Positions 1 to 7,541 of a DNA stretch of 40,843 nucleotides are shown here, in pieces. The position numbers were made by a program, and so were the translations under genes. Numbering within the stretch: the stretch's first letter is position 1; every line of letters starts with the position of its first letter. Source of the DNA: Oscillospiraceae bacterium (GTDB lineage Bacteria > Bacillota > Clostridia > Oscillospirales > Oscillospiraceae); NCBI GenBank assembly GCA_017466665.1, contig JAFTTQ010000144.1:1-40843 (forward strand), in the 5' to 3' direction. Under the pieces are notes generated by a model. That model did no database searches, was not told where the DNA came from, and saw only the letters and a list, made by a program, of their open reading frames with translations.

Positions 1-350
1 CTGTCAATGAAGCTCCTGTGGGCTTTTGGACGGATATTGTATCCCAGGCAAAAAAGGAGCTGAAACCGCCTGTTTCCGGGTTCTTTACCACGACACCCAA
101 TGCCCCGGTGCAGGGTGTTATGCGGGATGGCAAGCTGATTCTTCTTTGCGAAAACCAGTTTATTGTGGATATCATCAATAAACCCGAGGTGTTAGAGCTG
201 TTCTCCAGAAAGGCCTCTGCCGCTTTAGGTCAGCCTGTCCGTGCCGTGGCAATGGATAGAAACGCAAGGCAAAATAATTCCAAGCACCTGGACGAGCTGC
301 TGTCCTTTGGCAGAGCCAATTCCGGTATTATCAATATTAAAGAATCATAG
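1..350 (+). CDS. dnaX: DNA polymerase III subunit gamma/tau, C-terminal part
   Basis: The frame is open from base 3, so the gene begins before the window; about 115 codons are visible, ending in TAG at 348-350. The visible part (FWTDIVSQAKKELKPPVSG, then a compact alpha/beta stretch with GKLILLCENQFIVDII) matches the C-terminal domain of clamp-loader gamma/tau, which bridges the clamp loader and polymerase alpha. The N-terminal AAA+ part is outside the window. The identification leans strongly on the order dnaX-ybaB-recR, which is widely conserved in Firmicutes; ybaB follows after 15 bp with an AGGAG site between. The internal GTG at 18 is not a real start. Confidence 0.88.
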   Translation, partial: VNEAPVGFWTDIVSQAKKELKPPVSGFFTTTPNAPVQGVMRDGKLILLCENQFIVDIINKPEVLELFSRKASAALGQPVRAVAMDRNARQNNSKHLDELLSFGRANSGIINIKES

Positions 351-365
351 TTAGGAGAGATTTTT

Positions 366-710
366 ATGGCAAAAGGTGGATTCCGGGGTATGCCCGGTGG
401 AATGAATCAGGCTGCAATGATGAAGCAGGCGCAGAAAATGCAGCAGGAGATGCTTCGTATGCAGGAGGAAATGGAGAATAAGACCTATTCTGCTACCGCA
501 GGCGGCGGAATGGTGACCGCCGTGGTTACCGGCAAGCGGGAGCTGCAGGAGCTGACCATCAATCCCGAAGCAGTAGATCCCGATGATGTGGAAATGCTGC
601 AGGATATGGTGATCGCCGCTGTTAATGAAGCAATGCGTGCCGCCGAGACCGATTCTGCAAACAATATGTCCCGCTTAACAGGCGGTCTGAACCTGGGCGG
701 CCTGTTCTAA
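366..710 (+). CDS. ybaB: YbaB/EbfC family nucleoid-associated protein
   Basis: A 114-aa protein of normal family length. A glycine/methionine-rich N-terminus (MPGGMNQAAMMKQAQKMQQE) leads into a helix, followed by the strand region SATAGGGMVTAVVTGKRELQ and the helix MLQDMVIAAVNEAM, the usual YbaB fold. Family members are dimeric DNA-binding proteins that coat the nucleoid and are often linked to recombinational repair with RecR. The gene sits between dnaX and recR with short gaps (15 and 10 bp), so all three are probably one transcript. AGGAG at 354-358 places the ATG at 366. Confidence 0.95.
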   Translation: MAKGGFRGMPGGMNQAAMMKQAQKMQQEMLRMQEEMENKTYSATAGGGMVTAVVTGKRELQELTINPEAVDPDDVEMLQDMVIAAVNEAMRAAETDSANNMSRLTGGLNLGGLF

Positions 711-720
711 GGAGGAAACT

Positions 721-1320
721 ATGCAGTATTTTCCCGCTGCGTTGCAGGATCTGGCGGATCAGTTTGCCCGGCTTCCCGGTATCGGCGGGAAAACAGCCCA
801 GCGTCTTGCTTTTTATGTTTTGGGGCTGCCTGCACAGGAAGCTCAGGCATTTGCTGATGCCATTGTGGAAGCAAAGAAAACGGTGCATACCTGTCCTGTC
901 TGTCAAAATCTGACTGACCGGCAGATCTGCCCTATCTGTGATGATGACCTTCGGGATCATAGTGTGATCTGCGTGGTGGCAGAGCCGAAGGATGTGATCG
1001 CAATGGAGCGGAGCCGTGAATTTAAAGGATTGTATCACGTGCTTCACGGCGTGATCTCACCGCTGAATCATATTACACAGGATGATATCCGCATCAAAGA
1101 GCTTTTGCAGCGTGTGGGCGAAGGTGAAGTGCAGGAGATCATTATGGCCACCAACCCGGATACCGAGGGTGAGGCTACTGCTATGTATATTTCCCGTCTG
1201 CTACGTCCTATGGAAGTGAAGGTGACCCGGCTTGCTTATGGCGTGCCGGTGGGCAGTCAGTTAGAGTATGCCGACGAGGTGACTCTGTCCCGTGCTTTGG
1301 AAGGCCGCCAGGAGATGTAA
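721..1320 (+). CDS. recR: Recombination mediator protein RecR
   Basis: A 199-aa protein with the full RecR layout. A helix-hairpin-helix (LPGIGGKTAQRLAFYVL, about residues 18-34) is followed by a four-cysteine zinc finger (CPVC...CPIC, about residues 58-73). A Toprim domain (VVAEPKDVIAMERSREF onward) comes next, with a C-terminal Walker-B-like segment (IIMATNPDTEGEATAMYI). RecR works with RecO/RecF to load RecA at single-stranded gaps. AAGGAGG at 710-716 lies just before the ATG, and the gene is the last member of the dnaX-ybaB-recR operon. Confidence 0.97.
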   Translation: MQYFPAALQDLADQFARLPGIGGKTAQRLAFYVLGLPAQEAQAFADAIVEAKKTVHTCPVCQNLTDRQICPICDDDLRDHSVICVVAEPKDVIAMERSREFKGLYHVLHGVISPLNHITQDDIRIKELLQRVGEGEVQEIIMATNPDTEGEATAMYISRLLRPMEVKVTRLAYGVPVGSQLEYADEVTLSRALEGRQEM

Positions 1321-1364
1321 TTAGAAATTCATTCTCACTCCTTTGAAAGGTTGTTATAAGCATT

Positions 1365-1547
1365 ATGGAGGATTTTTTCTCAATATTACTTGAGCGTATT
1401 ATTGATATTTTTACGATGAAATTTGAATTTATTAAAAATCCAGTCGTGAAAATCATTGTACAAGTAGCCATAATGCTTGTAATTTGTGCATTGTTTATTG
1501 GATTTTTTCTTTTGTTTTGTGATATGATTCGTGGTGTATTAAATTAA
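1365..1547 (+). CDS. Small hypothetical membrane protein (60 aa)
   Basis: A 60-aa ORF with a charged, amphipathic N-terminal half (MEDFFSILLERIIDIF) and one clear membrane segment at about residues 28-51 (VKIIVQVAIMLVICALFIGF). I do not recognise a family. It is markedly more AT-rich than recR upstream, and its Shine-Dalgarno is poor: AAAGG at 1345-1349 lies too far from the ATG at 1365. It ends about 50 bp before a strong terminator, so it could be read through from the dnaX operon. It may be a true small membrane protein or a chance ORF. Confidence 0.45.
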   Translation: MEDFFSILLERIIDIFTMKFEFIKNPVVKIIVQVAIMLVICALFIGFFLLFCDMIRGVLN

Positions 1548-1597
1548 CTTTTTAATTTAGCTTCCTGTCATTTAACTTACTATATGACAAAATATAA

Positions 1598-1629
1598 CAT
1601 CCCCCCGCTGAAATTCAGCAGGGGGATGA
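1598..1629. terminator. Bidirectional terminator after recR region
   Basis: The hairpin CATCCCCC..GCTGAA..TTCAGC..GGGGGATG lies between genes that converge on it: the recR region on + and the 109-aa gene on -. The stem is GC-rich, with AT-rich flanks on both sides. Confidence 0.75.
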
Positions 1630-1631
1630 TG

Positions 1632-1961
1632 TTATTCAGCCGGATTTTCCATATAGCTGACAAAGCCTAAGGTCATATAGTCTAAATAAACGTGTTTATC
1701 GGGTGTCTTGCCCATAGTGACACGGCGGCAATAAACCTGCCAGACAGGGGAGCCTTCAAGCTGAGATTTTTTGATCTCAAAAACGTGGTTCCAGCTTTTT
1801 CCCTCCATATAATGCTCCTCCCGCAGAAAACGGATCAGCTCCAAGCCCCGGAAATGGAAGGTAGGGAATGCGTTCTGGATGCAGGTTTCAAACAGGACAT
1901 TGGCATCCCGCACACTACCCATATCGAACACATTGCGGATCATTGCACCGTAGTCTTCCAT
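1632..1961 (-). CDS. Hypothetical protein (109 aa)
   Basis: A 109-aa soluble protein with no signal peptide or membrane segment. I do not recognise a family. It has several aromatic and histidine residues (HFRGLELIRFLREEHYMEG, then SWNHVFEIKKSQLEG), suggesting a compact alpha+beta domain. The start at 1961 is supported by GGAGG 8 bases upstream on the minus strand. It follows the thioesterase gene by only 12 bp, so the two are very likely co-transcribed from the minus-strand promoter near 2386-2414 and may act on the same acyl-CoA-type substrate. That functional link is inference only. Confidence 0.8.
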   Translation of the reverse strand: MEDYGAMIRNVFDMGSVRDANVLFETCIQNAFPTFHFRGLELIRFLREEHYMEGKSWNHVFEIKKSQLEGSPVWQVYCRRVTMGKTPDKHVYLDYMTLGFVSYMENPAE

Positions 1962-1973
1962 TATAATACCTCC

Positions 1974-2360
1974 TTATAATTTGGCGTATGCCTTATCTAA
2001 AAACCTTTGTGTACTGACGATCACACGCTTGTGTACGCCCTCGCCGATTTTTCCGGCTTCATCATAGGCGGTGACCTGAAAAGTCACGGTACTGCCTTCC
2101 ACAGCGGTAACCTCTGCCTCTGCCCATACCTCCAACCCCACAGGGGTAGCGGAAATATGGCTGATTTCCAAAGATGTGCCCACAGAGGTCTTGTCCTCCG
2201 GGAGCTGTTCTGCGATGGCATCACAGGCAGCACCCTCCATCAGCGCCACCATGCATGGAGTGGCGTAAACCAAAAGACTTCCGGAACCGACCTCCATTGC
2301 GGTATCCTCCCGCTCAGCCATGGTTCTGGCTTCACCTTTTAAACCGATTGTAATATCCAT
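1974..2360 (-). CDS. FlK-like hotdog-fold thioesterase
   Basis: A 128-aa single-domain protein matching the FlK (fluoroacetyl-CoA thioesterase)-like hotdog family. It opens with a short strand, then the segment GSGSLLVYATPCMVALMEGA ending in the hotdog helix, followed by TSVGTSLEISHISATPVG and VTFQVTAYDEAGKIGEG. These are the conserved positions of the family (a Thr/Glu/His-type site; E62-like and H69-like residues lie in SLEISH). Homologues hydrolyse small acyl-CoA thioesters; most are uncharacterised and the fluoroacetate specificity should not be assumed. AAAGGACGG precedes the ATG at 2360. First gene of a two-gene operon. Confidence 0.88.
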   Translation of the reverse strand: MDITIGLKGEARTMAEREDTAMEVGSGSLLVYATPCMVALMEGAACDAIAEQLPEDKTSVGTSLEISHISATPVGLEVWAEAEVTAVEGSTVTFQVTAYDEAGKIGEGVHKRVIVSTQRFLDKAYAKL

Positions 2361-2385
2361 TTTAATCGCCGTCCTTTCTAAAATA

Positions 2386-2414
2386 AATATAATTCAAAAA
2401 GTACAGTCAGTCAA
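2386..2414 (-). promoter_or_regulatory. Promoter for the thioesterase operon (minus strand)
   Basis: Read on the minus strand, TTGACT (2414-2409) and TATATT (2391-2386) are separated by 17 bases, about 25 bp before the thioesterase start. It is back to back with the pncB promoter at 2425-2453. Confidence 0.6.
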
Positions 2415-2424
2415 TAAAAAAAGA

Positions 2425-2453
2425 TTGATATTTTGTAATCAGTACATTATAAT
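2425..2453 (+). promoter_or_regulatory. Promoter for pncB
   Basis: TTGATA (2425-2430), a 17-base spacer and a perfect TATAAT (2448-2453) form a near-consensus housekeeping promoter. It lies about 30 bp before the pncB start and is divergent from the thioesterase promoter. No NrtR- or NiaR-like operator was recognised. Confidence 0.75.
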
Positions 2454-2483
2454 TTATTTATCAAAAATAAAGAGGTGTTTCCT

Positions 2484-3941
2484 GTGAAGGTATACGACAA
2501 GATCAATTTAACCATGCTCTGTGACTTTTATGAGCTGACAATGGGCAACGGCTATTTTGAAAAAGGGTATAAAGACCGCATTTGCTATTTTGATGTGTTT
2601 TTCCGGCAATGCCCGGATGGCGGCGGATTTGCTATTGCGGCAGGCTTGGAGCAGATCATCGAATATATTCAGGAGCTGCGCTTTGAGCCGGAGGACATCG
2701 AATACTTAAGAAACAGAAAGATATTCTCCGAGGATTTTTTGACCTATTTGGCAAACTTTAAATTTACCGGCGATATCTGGGCAGTTCCTGAGGGCACACC
2801 CATTTTCCCAAAGGAACCGATTATGACCATTCGAGCCCCGGCAATCGAGGCACAGCTCATTGAAACCTTTATTTTGCTTTCCATCAACCATCAGAGCCTG
2901 ATCGCGACGAAGGCAAACCGTGTGGTTCGGGCGGCACAGGGCAGAACTGTTTTGGAATTTGGTTCCCGCCGGGCACAAGGTGCGGATGCGGCTATTTTGG
3001 GCGCAAGAGCAGCTTACATCGGCGGCTGTAACGGCACTGCCTGCACCATCTCCGATCAGCTTTTCGGTGTCCACGCAGGCGGCACCATGGCACATGCCTG
3101 GGTGCAGATGTTTGATACGGAATATGAGGCATTTAAGGCTTATTGCGAAATGTATCCCAACAATGCCACATTGCTGGTGGATACTTACAATACTTTAAAA
3201 TCCGGCGTGCCCAATGCGATTCGTGCCTTCAATGAGGTGTTAAAGCCTCTTGGCATTACAAAGTGTGGCATTCGCCTGGATTCCGGCGATATGGCATATC
3301 TTTCCCAGCAGGCAAGAAAGATGCTGGATGAGGCTGGCTGGACAGAATGTCAGATCTCTGTGTCCAACTCTCTGGACGAGCATATTATTCAGGATCTGCT
3401 CCGTCAGGGTGCAAGGATCGATATGTTTGGCGTTGGTGAGCGGCTCATTACCGCAAAGAGTGAGCCTGTATTTGGCGGCGTGTATAAGCTGGCAGCCGTT
3501 GAGCTGGAGGATGGCACGGTTCAGCCCAAGATCAAGATCTCTGAAAATGTCGGTAAGATCACCAACCCCCATTTTAAAAAGCTGTACCGTTTCTTTGGCA
3601 ATGATACAGGCAAGGCCATTGCGGACTATCTTTGCGTCTATGATGAAACCGTGGACGACAGCGGCGAAATGGAGATTTTTGATCCCGAGGCAACCTGGAA
3701 GACCAAGACGGTTTATAACTTTACTGCCAAGGAATTGCAGGTGCCCATTTTCAAAAACGGTGAACTGGTCTATCAGTGCCCCAGTCTGCATGAGGTTCGG
3801 GAGTACTGCCTGATGCAGGTGGATTCTCTGTGGGATGAGGTCAAGCGCTTTGACAATCCCCACAATTACTATGTTGACCTTTCCCAAAAGCTTTGGGACA
3901 TTAAGTACGGCCTGTTGAAGCTGGGCGGCAAGAAGAAATGA
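2484..3941 (+). CDS. pncB: Nicotinate phosphoribosyltransferase
   Basis: A 485-aa enzyme of the long Firmicute NAPRTase type. It converts nicotinate and PRPP to nicotinate mononucleotide, the first step of NAD salvage. Family landmarks are the N-terminal LTMLCDFYELTMGNGYF, the phosphoribosyl-binding region FGSRRAQGADAAILGARAAY with GGCNGTACT, the mid-domain LLVDTYNTLKSGVPNAI and IRLDSGDMAYLS, and the C-terminal FGVGERLITAKSEPVFGGVY. I prefer the GTG at 2484, because the upstream in-frame GTG at 2475 overlaps the Shine-Dalgarno AAAGAGG (2469-2475). Its stop overlaps the next gene by 4 bp (ATGA). Confidence 0.96.
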   Translation: MKVYDKINLTMLCDFYELTMGNGYFEKGYKDRICYFDVFFRQCPDGGGFAIAAGLEQIIEYIQELRFEPEDIEYLRNRKIFSEDFLTYLANFKFTGDIWAVPEGTPIFPKEPIMTIRAPAIEAQLIETFILLSINHQSLIATKANRVVRAAQGRTVLEFGSRRAQGADAAILGARAAYIGGCNGTACTISDQLFGVHAGGTMAHAWVQMFDTEYEAFKAYCEMYPNNATLLVDTYNTLKSGVPNAIRAFNEVLKPLGITKCGIRLDSGDMAYLSQQARKMLDEAGWTECQISVSNSLDEHIIQDLLRQGARIDMFGVGERLITAKSEPVFGGVYKLAAVELEDGTVQPKIKISENVGKITNPHFKKLYRFFGNDTGKAIADYLCVYDETVDDSGEMEIFDPEATWKTKTVYNFTAKELQVPIFKNGELVYQCPSLHEVREYCLMQVDSLWDEVKRFDNPHNYYVDLSQKLWDIKYGLLKLGGKKK

Positions 3942-4435
3942 GAAAAGCCTACCCTGTGGCGCTGGGCGGTGTGTTAGCGGCACTGGCTATCGTCATTATG
4001 ACCCTTGGCGGGCTAATTCCGGTTGCCACCTATGTCTGTCCGATGCTCTGCGCGCTTTTACTTTTTGCGGTTAAGCTTTTTTGCGGGGATCGGATCGGAT
4101 GGGCGTGGTATGGGGCAGTAGCGGTGCTGAGCCTGCTGCTGGCACCGGATAAGGAGGCAGCGGCGGTGTTTGTTGCCCTGGGCTATTATCCCATCCTTCA
4201 GCCAAAGCTTGAAAAAATGCCGGTGCAGTGGCTATGGAAGGGCTTGCTGTTTAATGCCGCATCGGTTGCTCTGTATGCTGTGCTGCTATATGTTTTTGGG
4301 ATGGAACAGCTTGTGGCGGAATTTCAGGAATTGGGAATGATTGGCCTTGTTGTTACCCTCGTCCTCGGAAATCTATGCTTCTTTTTACTCGATAGAGTGC
4401 TGCATATGCTGCGGAGAAGATTTCATAAAAAATAA
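3938..4435 (+). CDS. Small integral membrane protein, possibly an ECF-type S component
   Basis: A 165-aa, strongly hydrophobic protein with five or six predicted membrane helices (about residues 8-28, 31-49, 56-68, 100-122 and 135-153) and a basic C-terminus (HMLRRRFHKK). Size, topology and the N-terminal pattern KAYPVALGGVLAALAIVIM resemble substrate-binding (S) components of ECF vitamin transporters, although I cannot name the subfamily. Its ATG overlaps the pncB stop (ATGA), so translation is coupled. A role in uptake of the pncB substrate (niacin) is attractive but inferred only from the overlap. Confidence 0.82.
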   Translation: MRKAYPVALGGVLAALAIVIMTLGGLIPVATYVCPMLCALLLFAVKLFCGDRIGWAWYGAVAVLSLLLAPDKEAAAVFVALGYYPILQPKLEKMPVQWLWKGLLFNAASVALYAVLLYVFGMEQLVAEFQELGMIGLVVTLVLGNLCFFLLDRVLHMLRRRFHKK

Positions 4436-4474
4436 AATGACAGCCACGGAAATTTCCGTGGCTGTTATTTTATA
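4436..4474. terminator. Bidirectional terminator between pncB operon and minus-strand lyase gene
   Basis: A perfect stem, ACAGCCACGGAAA/TTTCCGTGGCTGT, is followed by TATTTTAT on the plus strand and by a T-containing stretch on the minus strand. It lies between converging genes. Confidence 0.85.
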
Positions 4475-5753
4475 GATCGATAAGGCCTGCGTTGACCATT
4501 TGCTGTAAGCTCATTAAAATGCCGGTTTTTGCGTGATCCCAGGTTAGACCACCTTGGAAATATACTGCATAAGGCGGACGAATGGGGCCATCGGCGGAAA
4601 GCTCGATGGAAGATCCCTGGACAAAGGCACCGGCTGCCATAATGACCTTGTCATTGTAGCCTGGCATTTCCCAGGGCAGGGGGGTGGCAAAGGAATCCAC
4701 CGGCGCAGCCGCCTGGATGCCCTTACAGAATGCGATCATTCCTTCCTCACTGCCCAGCTCCACCGCCTGAATAATGTCGTGCCGGCTCTCCTGTGCATTT
4801 GGAACACAGCGGAAACCTAAAGGCTCGTAGAGATTTGCCGCAAAAATTGCACCCTTTTCCGCACCGGCAACCACTGTCGGTGCCAGGAAAAAGCCCTGAT
4901 ACAGCGCAGGCATTAAGCCCAAATTCGCGCCGACCTCCTGACCCAAACCGGGTGCAGAGAGCCGATATGCACATCGGCTGACGCATTCGGCTGTTCCGCA
5001 TATGTAGCCGCCAATGGGAGCCAATCCGCCGCCGGGGTTTTTGATCAATGAGCCGACCACCATATCCGCACCCACATCCGACGGTTCTATGGTCTCCACA
5101 AATTCGCCGTAGCAGTTATCTACCATAATCAGCACATCAGGTTTGGCGGATTTGCAGAAGGCGATTAGCTCACCGATCTGCTTTACGGAAAAAGTGGGAC
5201 GTGTTGCATAGCCCTTGGAGCGCTGAATGGTGATGAGGTTTGTTTTTTCATTTATGGCGTTTCGGATGCCGTCGTAATCAAAGCTGCCGTCTGCCAGCAG
5301 ATCTACCTGCCGATAGCTGACACCGTATTCTGCCAGGGAGCAGGGGCTGGGACGAATGCCAATGACCTCTTGTAAGGTGTCATAAGGCAGACCAACAGGG
5401 GAGAGCAGCTCATCACCGGGCAGCAGATTAGCGGAAAGTGCCACAGTCAGCGCATGGGTTCCACAGGTGATCTGGGGACGTACCAGGGCTGCCTCAGTAT
5501 GAAACACGTCAGCATACACTCTCTCTAAATTATCTCTGCCGACATCGTCATAGCCGTAGCCGGTGGTGGCGGCAAAGCAGGCGGCGGAAACACGGTTTTT
5601 CTGCATAGCGGAAAGCACCTTTGCCTGGTTATATTCCGCAATTTTATCCACCTGCGCAAAACGGTCTGCCAGCTTTTTTAATGCTGCTTCGCCATATTCG
5701 TATACCTTTTGGGAAATTCCCATTTGTTCGTATAAATTGATTAGTTCCTGCAT
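4470..5753 (-). CDS. Methionine gamma-lyase family PLP protein (YnbB/aluminium-resistance type)
   Basis: A 427-aa protein of the Cys/Met-metabolism PLP-enzyme superfamily, in the clade often annotated 'methionine gamma-lyase family' or 'aluminium resistance protein'. Visible landmarks are the N-terminal AACFAATTGYGYDDVGRD, the cofactor-domain motif CGTHALTVALSANLLPGDEL, DVLIMVDNCYGEFVE, and the PLP-lysine region DMVVGSLIKNPGGGLAP, where the lysine in SLIKNPGG is the likely Schiff-base residue. The real substrate of this clade is not established. GGAGAG lies 7 bases before the ATG. The gene follows the metallopeptidase gene by 15 bp on the same strand, so they probably share a transcript. Confidence 0.92.
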   Translation of the reverse strand: MQELINLYEQMGISQKVYEYGEAALKKLADRFAQVDKIAEYNQAKVLSAMQKNRVSAACFAATTGYGYDDVGRDNLERVYADVFHTEAALVRPQITCGTHALTVALSANLLPGDELLSPVGLPYDTLQEVIGIRPSPCSLAEYGVSYRQVDLLADGSFDYDGIRNAINEKTNLITIQRSKGYATRPTFSVKQIGELIAFCKSAKPDVLIMVDNCYGEFVETIEPSDVGADMVVGSLIKNPGGGLAPIGGYICGTAECVSRCAYRLSAPGLGQEVGANLGLMPALYQGFFLAPTVVAGAEKGAIFAANLYEPLGFRCVPNAQESRHDIIQAVELGSEEGMIAFCKGIQAAAPVDSFATPLPWEMPGYNDKVIMAAGAFVQGSSIELSADGPIRPPYAVYFQGGLTWDHAKTGILMSLQQMVNAGLIDL

Positions 5754-5768
5754 AGTTTTCTCTCCGTT

Positions 5769-6470
5769 TTAGTCATCTCTGCGCCGCCCGAAAATCAAAA
5801 TAAGACGCAGTAATTGGGCAAGGGCAACCGCTGTTGCCGCGACATAGGTCATCGCAGCGGCGGAAAGGGTTTTTCTGGCACCCTTGATCTCCTCGTCGGT
5901 TAAAAGCTCCTGCTGATCGATGGCCCGAATGGCTCTGCGGCTGGCGTTAAATTCCACCGGCAGCGTCACAAGCTGAAACACAAAGGACAAGCCAAAGCAG
6001 GCGATGCCGATATAAACAAAGGTATAGGACAATTCTCCAAGAAAGCCAAAAAGAATACCCATAAGGATCAGGGGCATAGCCAGCTTCGAGCCGATATTGG
6101 TGATGGGGATGATAGCGGCTCTGAGCTTAATGGGGGCATAGTTTTTCGCGTATTGCACCGCGTGTCCGGCTTCGTGACAGGCAACGCCGATGGCAGCGGT
6201 GGAGGGGTTATTATATACATTGTCAGATAGTCGGATCACGTTGCTTTTTGGATCATAGTGATCCGTCAGGTTACCGCTGACATGCTCGATCCGCACACCC
6301 CGAACGCCGTTTGCGTCCAATACACGCTGTGCTGCTTGGGCACCGGTAAGACGCCTGCGGCTGATCTGCTTGGAATACTTGTTAAAGGTATTGTTTACAC
6401 CTGCGCTTGCAAGCATTGCCAGGATTATACAGGGCAGAACAAGATAGATATACGTCCAGTCAAAAAACAT
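5769..6470 (-). CDS. YugP-like zinc metallopeptidase, membrane-bound
   Basis: A 233-aa membrane protein with a zinc-protease motif HEAGH in VACHEAGHAVQYAKNY (about residue 102), matching the YugP/neutral zinc metallopeptidase family. Hydrophobic segments lie at the N-terminus (YIYLVLPCIILAMLA), around residues 122-170, and at the C-terminus (AAMTYVAATAVALAQLLRLI), as is usual for the family, which has an uncharacterised role in the envelope. I place the start at the ATG at 6470, because GGAGG sits inside the longer frame, 6 bases upstream. The downstream lyase gene is in the same operon. Confidence 0.92.
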   Translation of the reverse strand: MFFDWTYIYLVLPCIILAMLASAGVNNTFNKYSKQISRRRLTGAQAAQRVLDANGVRGVRIEHVSGNLTDHYDPKSNVIRLSDNVYNNPSTAAIGVACHEAGHAVQYAKNYAPIKLRAAIIPITNIGSKLAMPLILMGILFGFLGELSYTFVYIGIACFGLSFVFQLVTLPVEFNASRRAIRAIDQQELLTDEEIKGARKTLSAAAMTYVAATAVALAQLLRLILIFGRRRDD

Positions 6471-6499
6471 TTTATTCCTCCGCACAATACTTTTTTTCT

Positions 6500-6527
6500 A
6501 TTATACCCCGAAATAGTAAAAAAGCAA
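6500..6527 (-). promoter_or_regulatory. Promoter for metallopeptidase-lyase operon (minus strand)
   Basis: On the minus strand TTGCTT (6527-6522) and TATAAT (6505-6500) are separated by 16 bases, 30 bp before the metallopeptidase ATG. The -10 is perfect and the -35 is moderate. Confidence 0.55.
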
Positions 6528-6547
6528 GCTGTCACAGCCTTCCATTC

Positions 6548-6576
6548 TTTACATTTTTGTAAAAGCTGTGTATAAT
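6548..6576 (+). promoter_or_regulatory. Promoter for the PAP2 gene
   Basis: TTTACA (6548-6553), a 17-base spacer and TATAAT (6571-6576) lie 25 bp before the ATG at 6602. The intact promoter and AGGAGG site (6590-6595) suggest the interrupted gene downstream was functional until recently. Confidence 0.7.
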
Positions 6577-6601
6577 GTAAAAATGAAAAGGAGGATTTCG
6601 T

Positions 6602-7519
6602 ATGGACTTTTTGCGTATGCTTGAAAATATTCGTATCCCGGTGCTGAATGAATTTATGCTTGCCATTACATATCTTGGCGATGAGATCGCTTTTTTGGTG
6701 GTTGCGCTGATTATGTTCTGGTGCGTGGATAAGCGAAAGGGCTAGTATATTCTCTCTGTGGGCTTTTTGGGAACGATTGCCAATCAGTTTATGAAGCTTT
6801 GGTTTCGCATTCCCCGTCCTTGGTATTTGGACGAGAATTTTACCATTTTAGAGCAGGCGAGGGAAGGCGCTGGCGGTTACAGCTTTCCCAGCGGACATTC
6901 CCAAAGCTCAGTAGGCACCTTTGGCGGCATTGCGGCGGTTACCAAGAATAAGGTAATCAAGGCGCTGTGTATTGCAGTCTGCATCCTTGTTCCTTTTTCC
7001 CGTATGTACATCGGTGTCCATACTCCTGCGGATGTGCTTGCGGGGTCTGCTATGGCAGTGGCTCTGATCTTCATTATGCACCCGCTGATTTTCGGAAAAG
7101 ACGGAAAATATATTCCGGCGGTGCTTGCGGTAATGTCCGCAGCGGCAATCGCCTACCTGTGCTATGTGGAATTTTATCCCTTCCCGGCGGATATACAAAT
7201 GGAAAATTTAGAATCCGGCACCAAAAACGCCTATACTTTGCTTGGTGCACTGCTTGGCTTTTTGGTGGTTTATGCTGTGGACGAGAAATGGCTGAAATTT
7301 CCGGTAAAAGCCGTTTGGTGGGCGCAGATCATCAAAACTGTTTTGGGTCTTGTAATCGTTCTTGCCATCAAGGAAGGGCTTAGTCAGCCTCTGGCAAACC
7401 TGCTGGGGCAGTACCCCGGCAGACTGCTGCGGTATTTCATTATCGTGATTGTTGCAGGCTGTGTATGGCCTTTGACCTTCCGTTGGTTTTCATCATTGGG
7501 TCGAAAAGAAAAAACATAA
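6602..7519 (+). pseudogene. PAP2-family membrane phosphatase, interrupted by an in-frame TAG
   Basis: Read through one TAG at 6743-6745 (codon 48), this is a 305-codon PAP2 (type 2 phosphatidic acid phosphatase) protein with all three catalytic motifs: KLWFRIPRP (KxxxxxxRP), PSGHSQSS (PSGH) and SRMYIGVHTPADVLAG (SRxxxxxHxxxD). About eight membrane helices are predicted. The N-terminal 47 codons (MDFLRMLENIRIPVLNEFML to WCVDKRKG) fit the family and are in frame with the rest; homologues have an aromatic or other sense codon where TAG occurs. A shortened protein could start at the GTG at 6758 but would lose the first helices and has no clear Shine-Dalgarno. A one-base nonsense mutation or a sequencing error is likely. 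Confidence 0.8.
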
Positions 7520-7541
7520 TTAAAGATATGGAGAACAATTT

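Noticed and set aside
6743..6745. TAG read as a sense codon (pyrrolysine or other recoding) in the PAP2 gene
   Set aside because: Other genes here end normally in TAG, no suppressor gene is visible, and PAP2 proteins are not known to use it. A nonsense mutation or an error is simpler.
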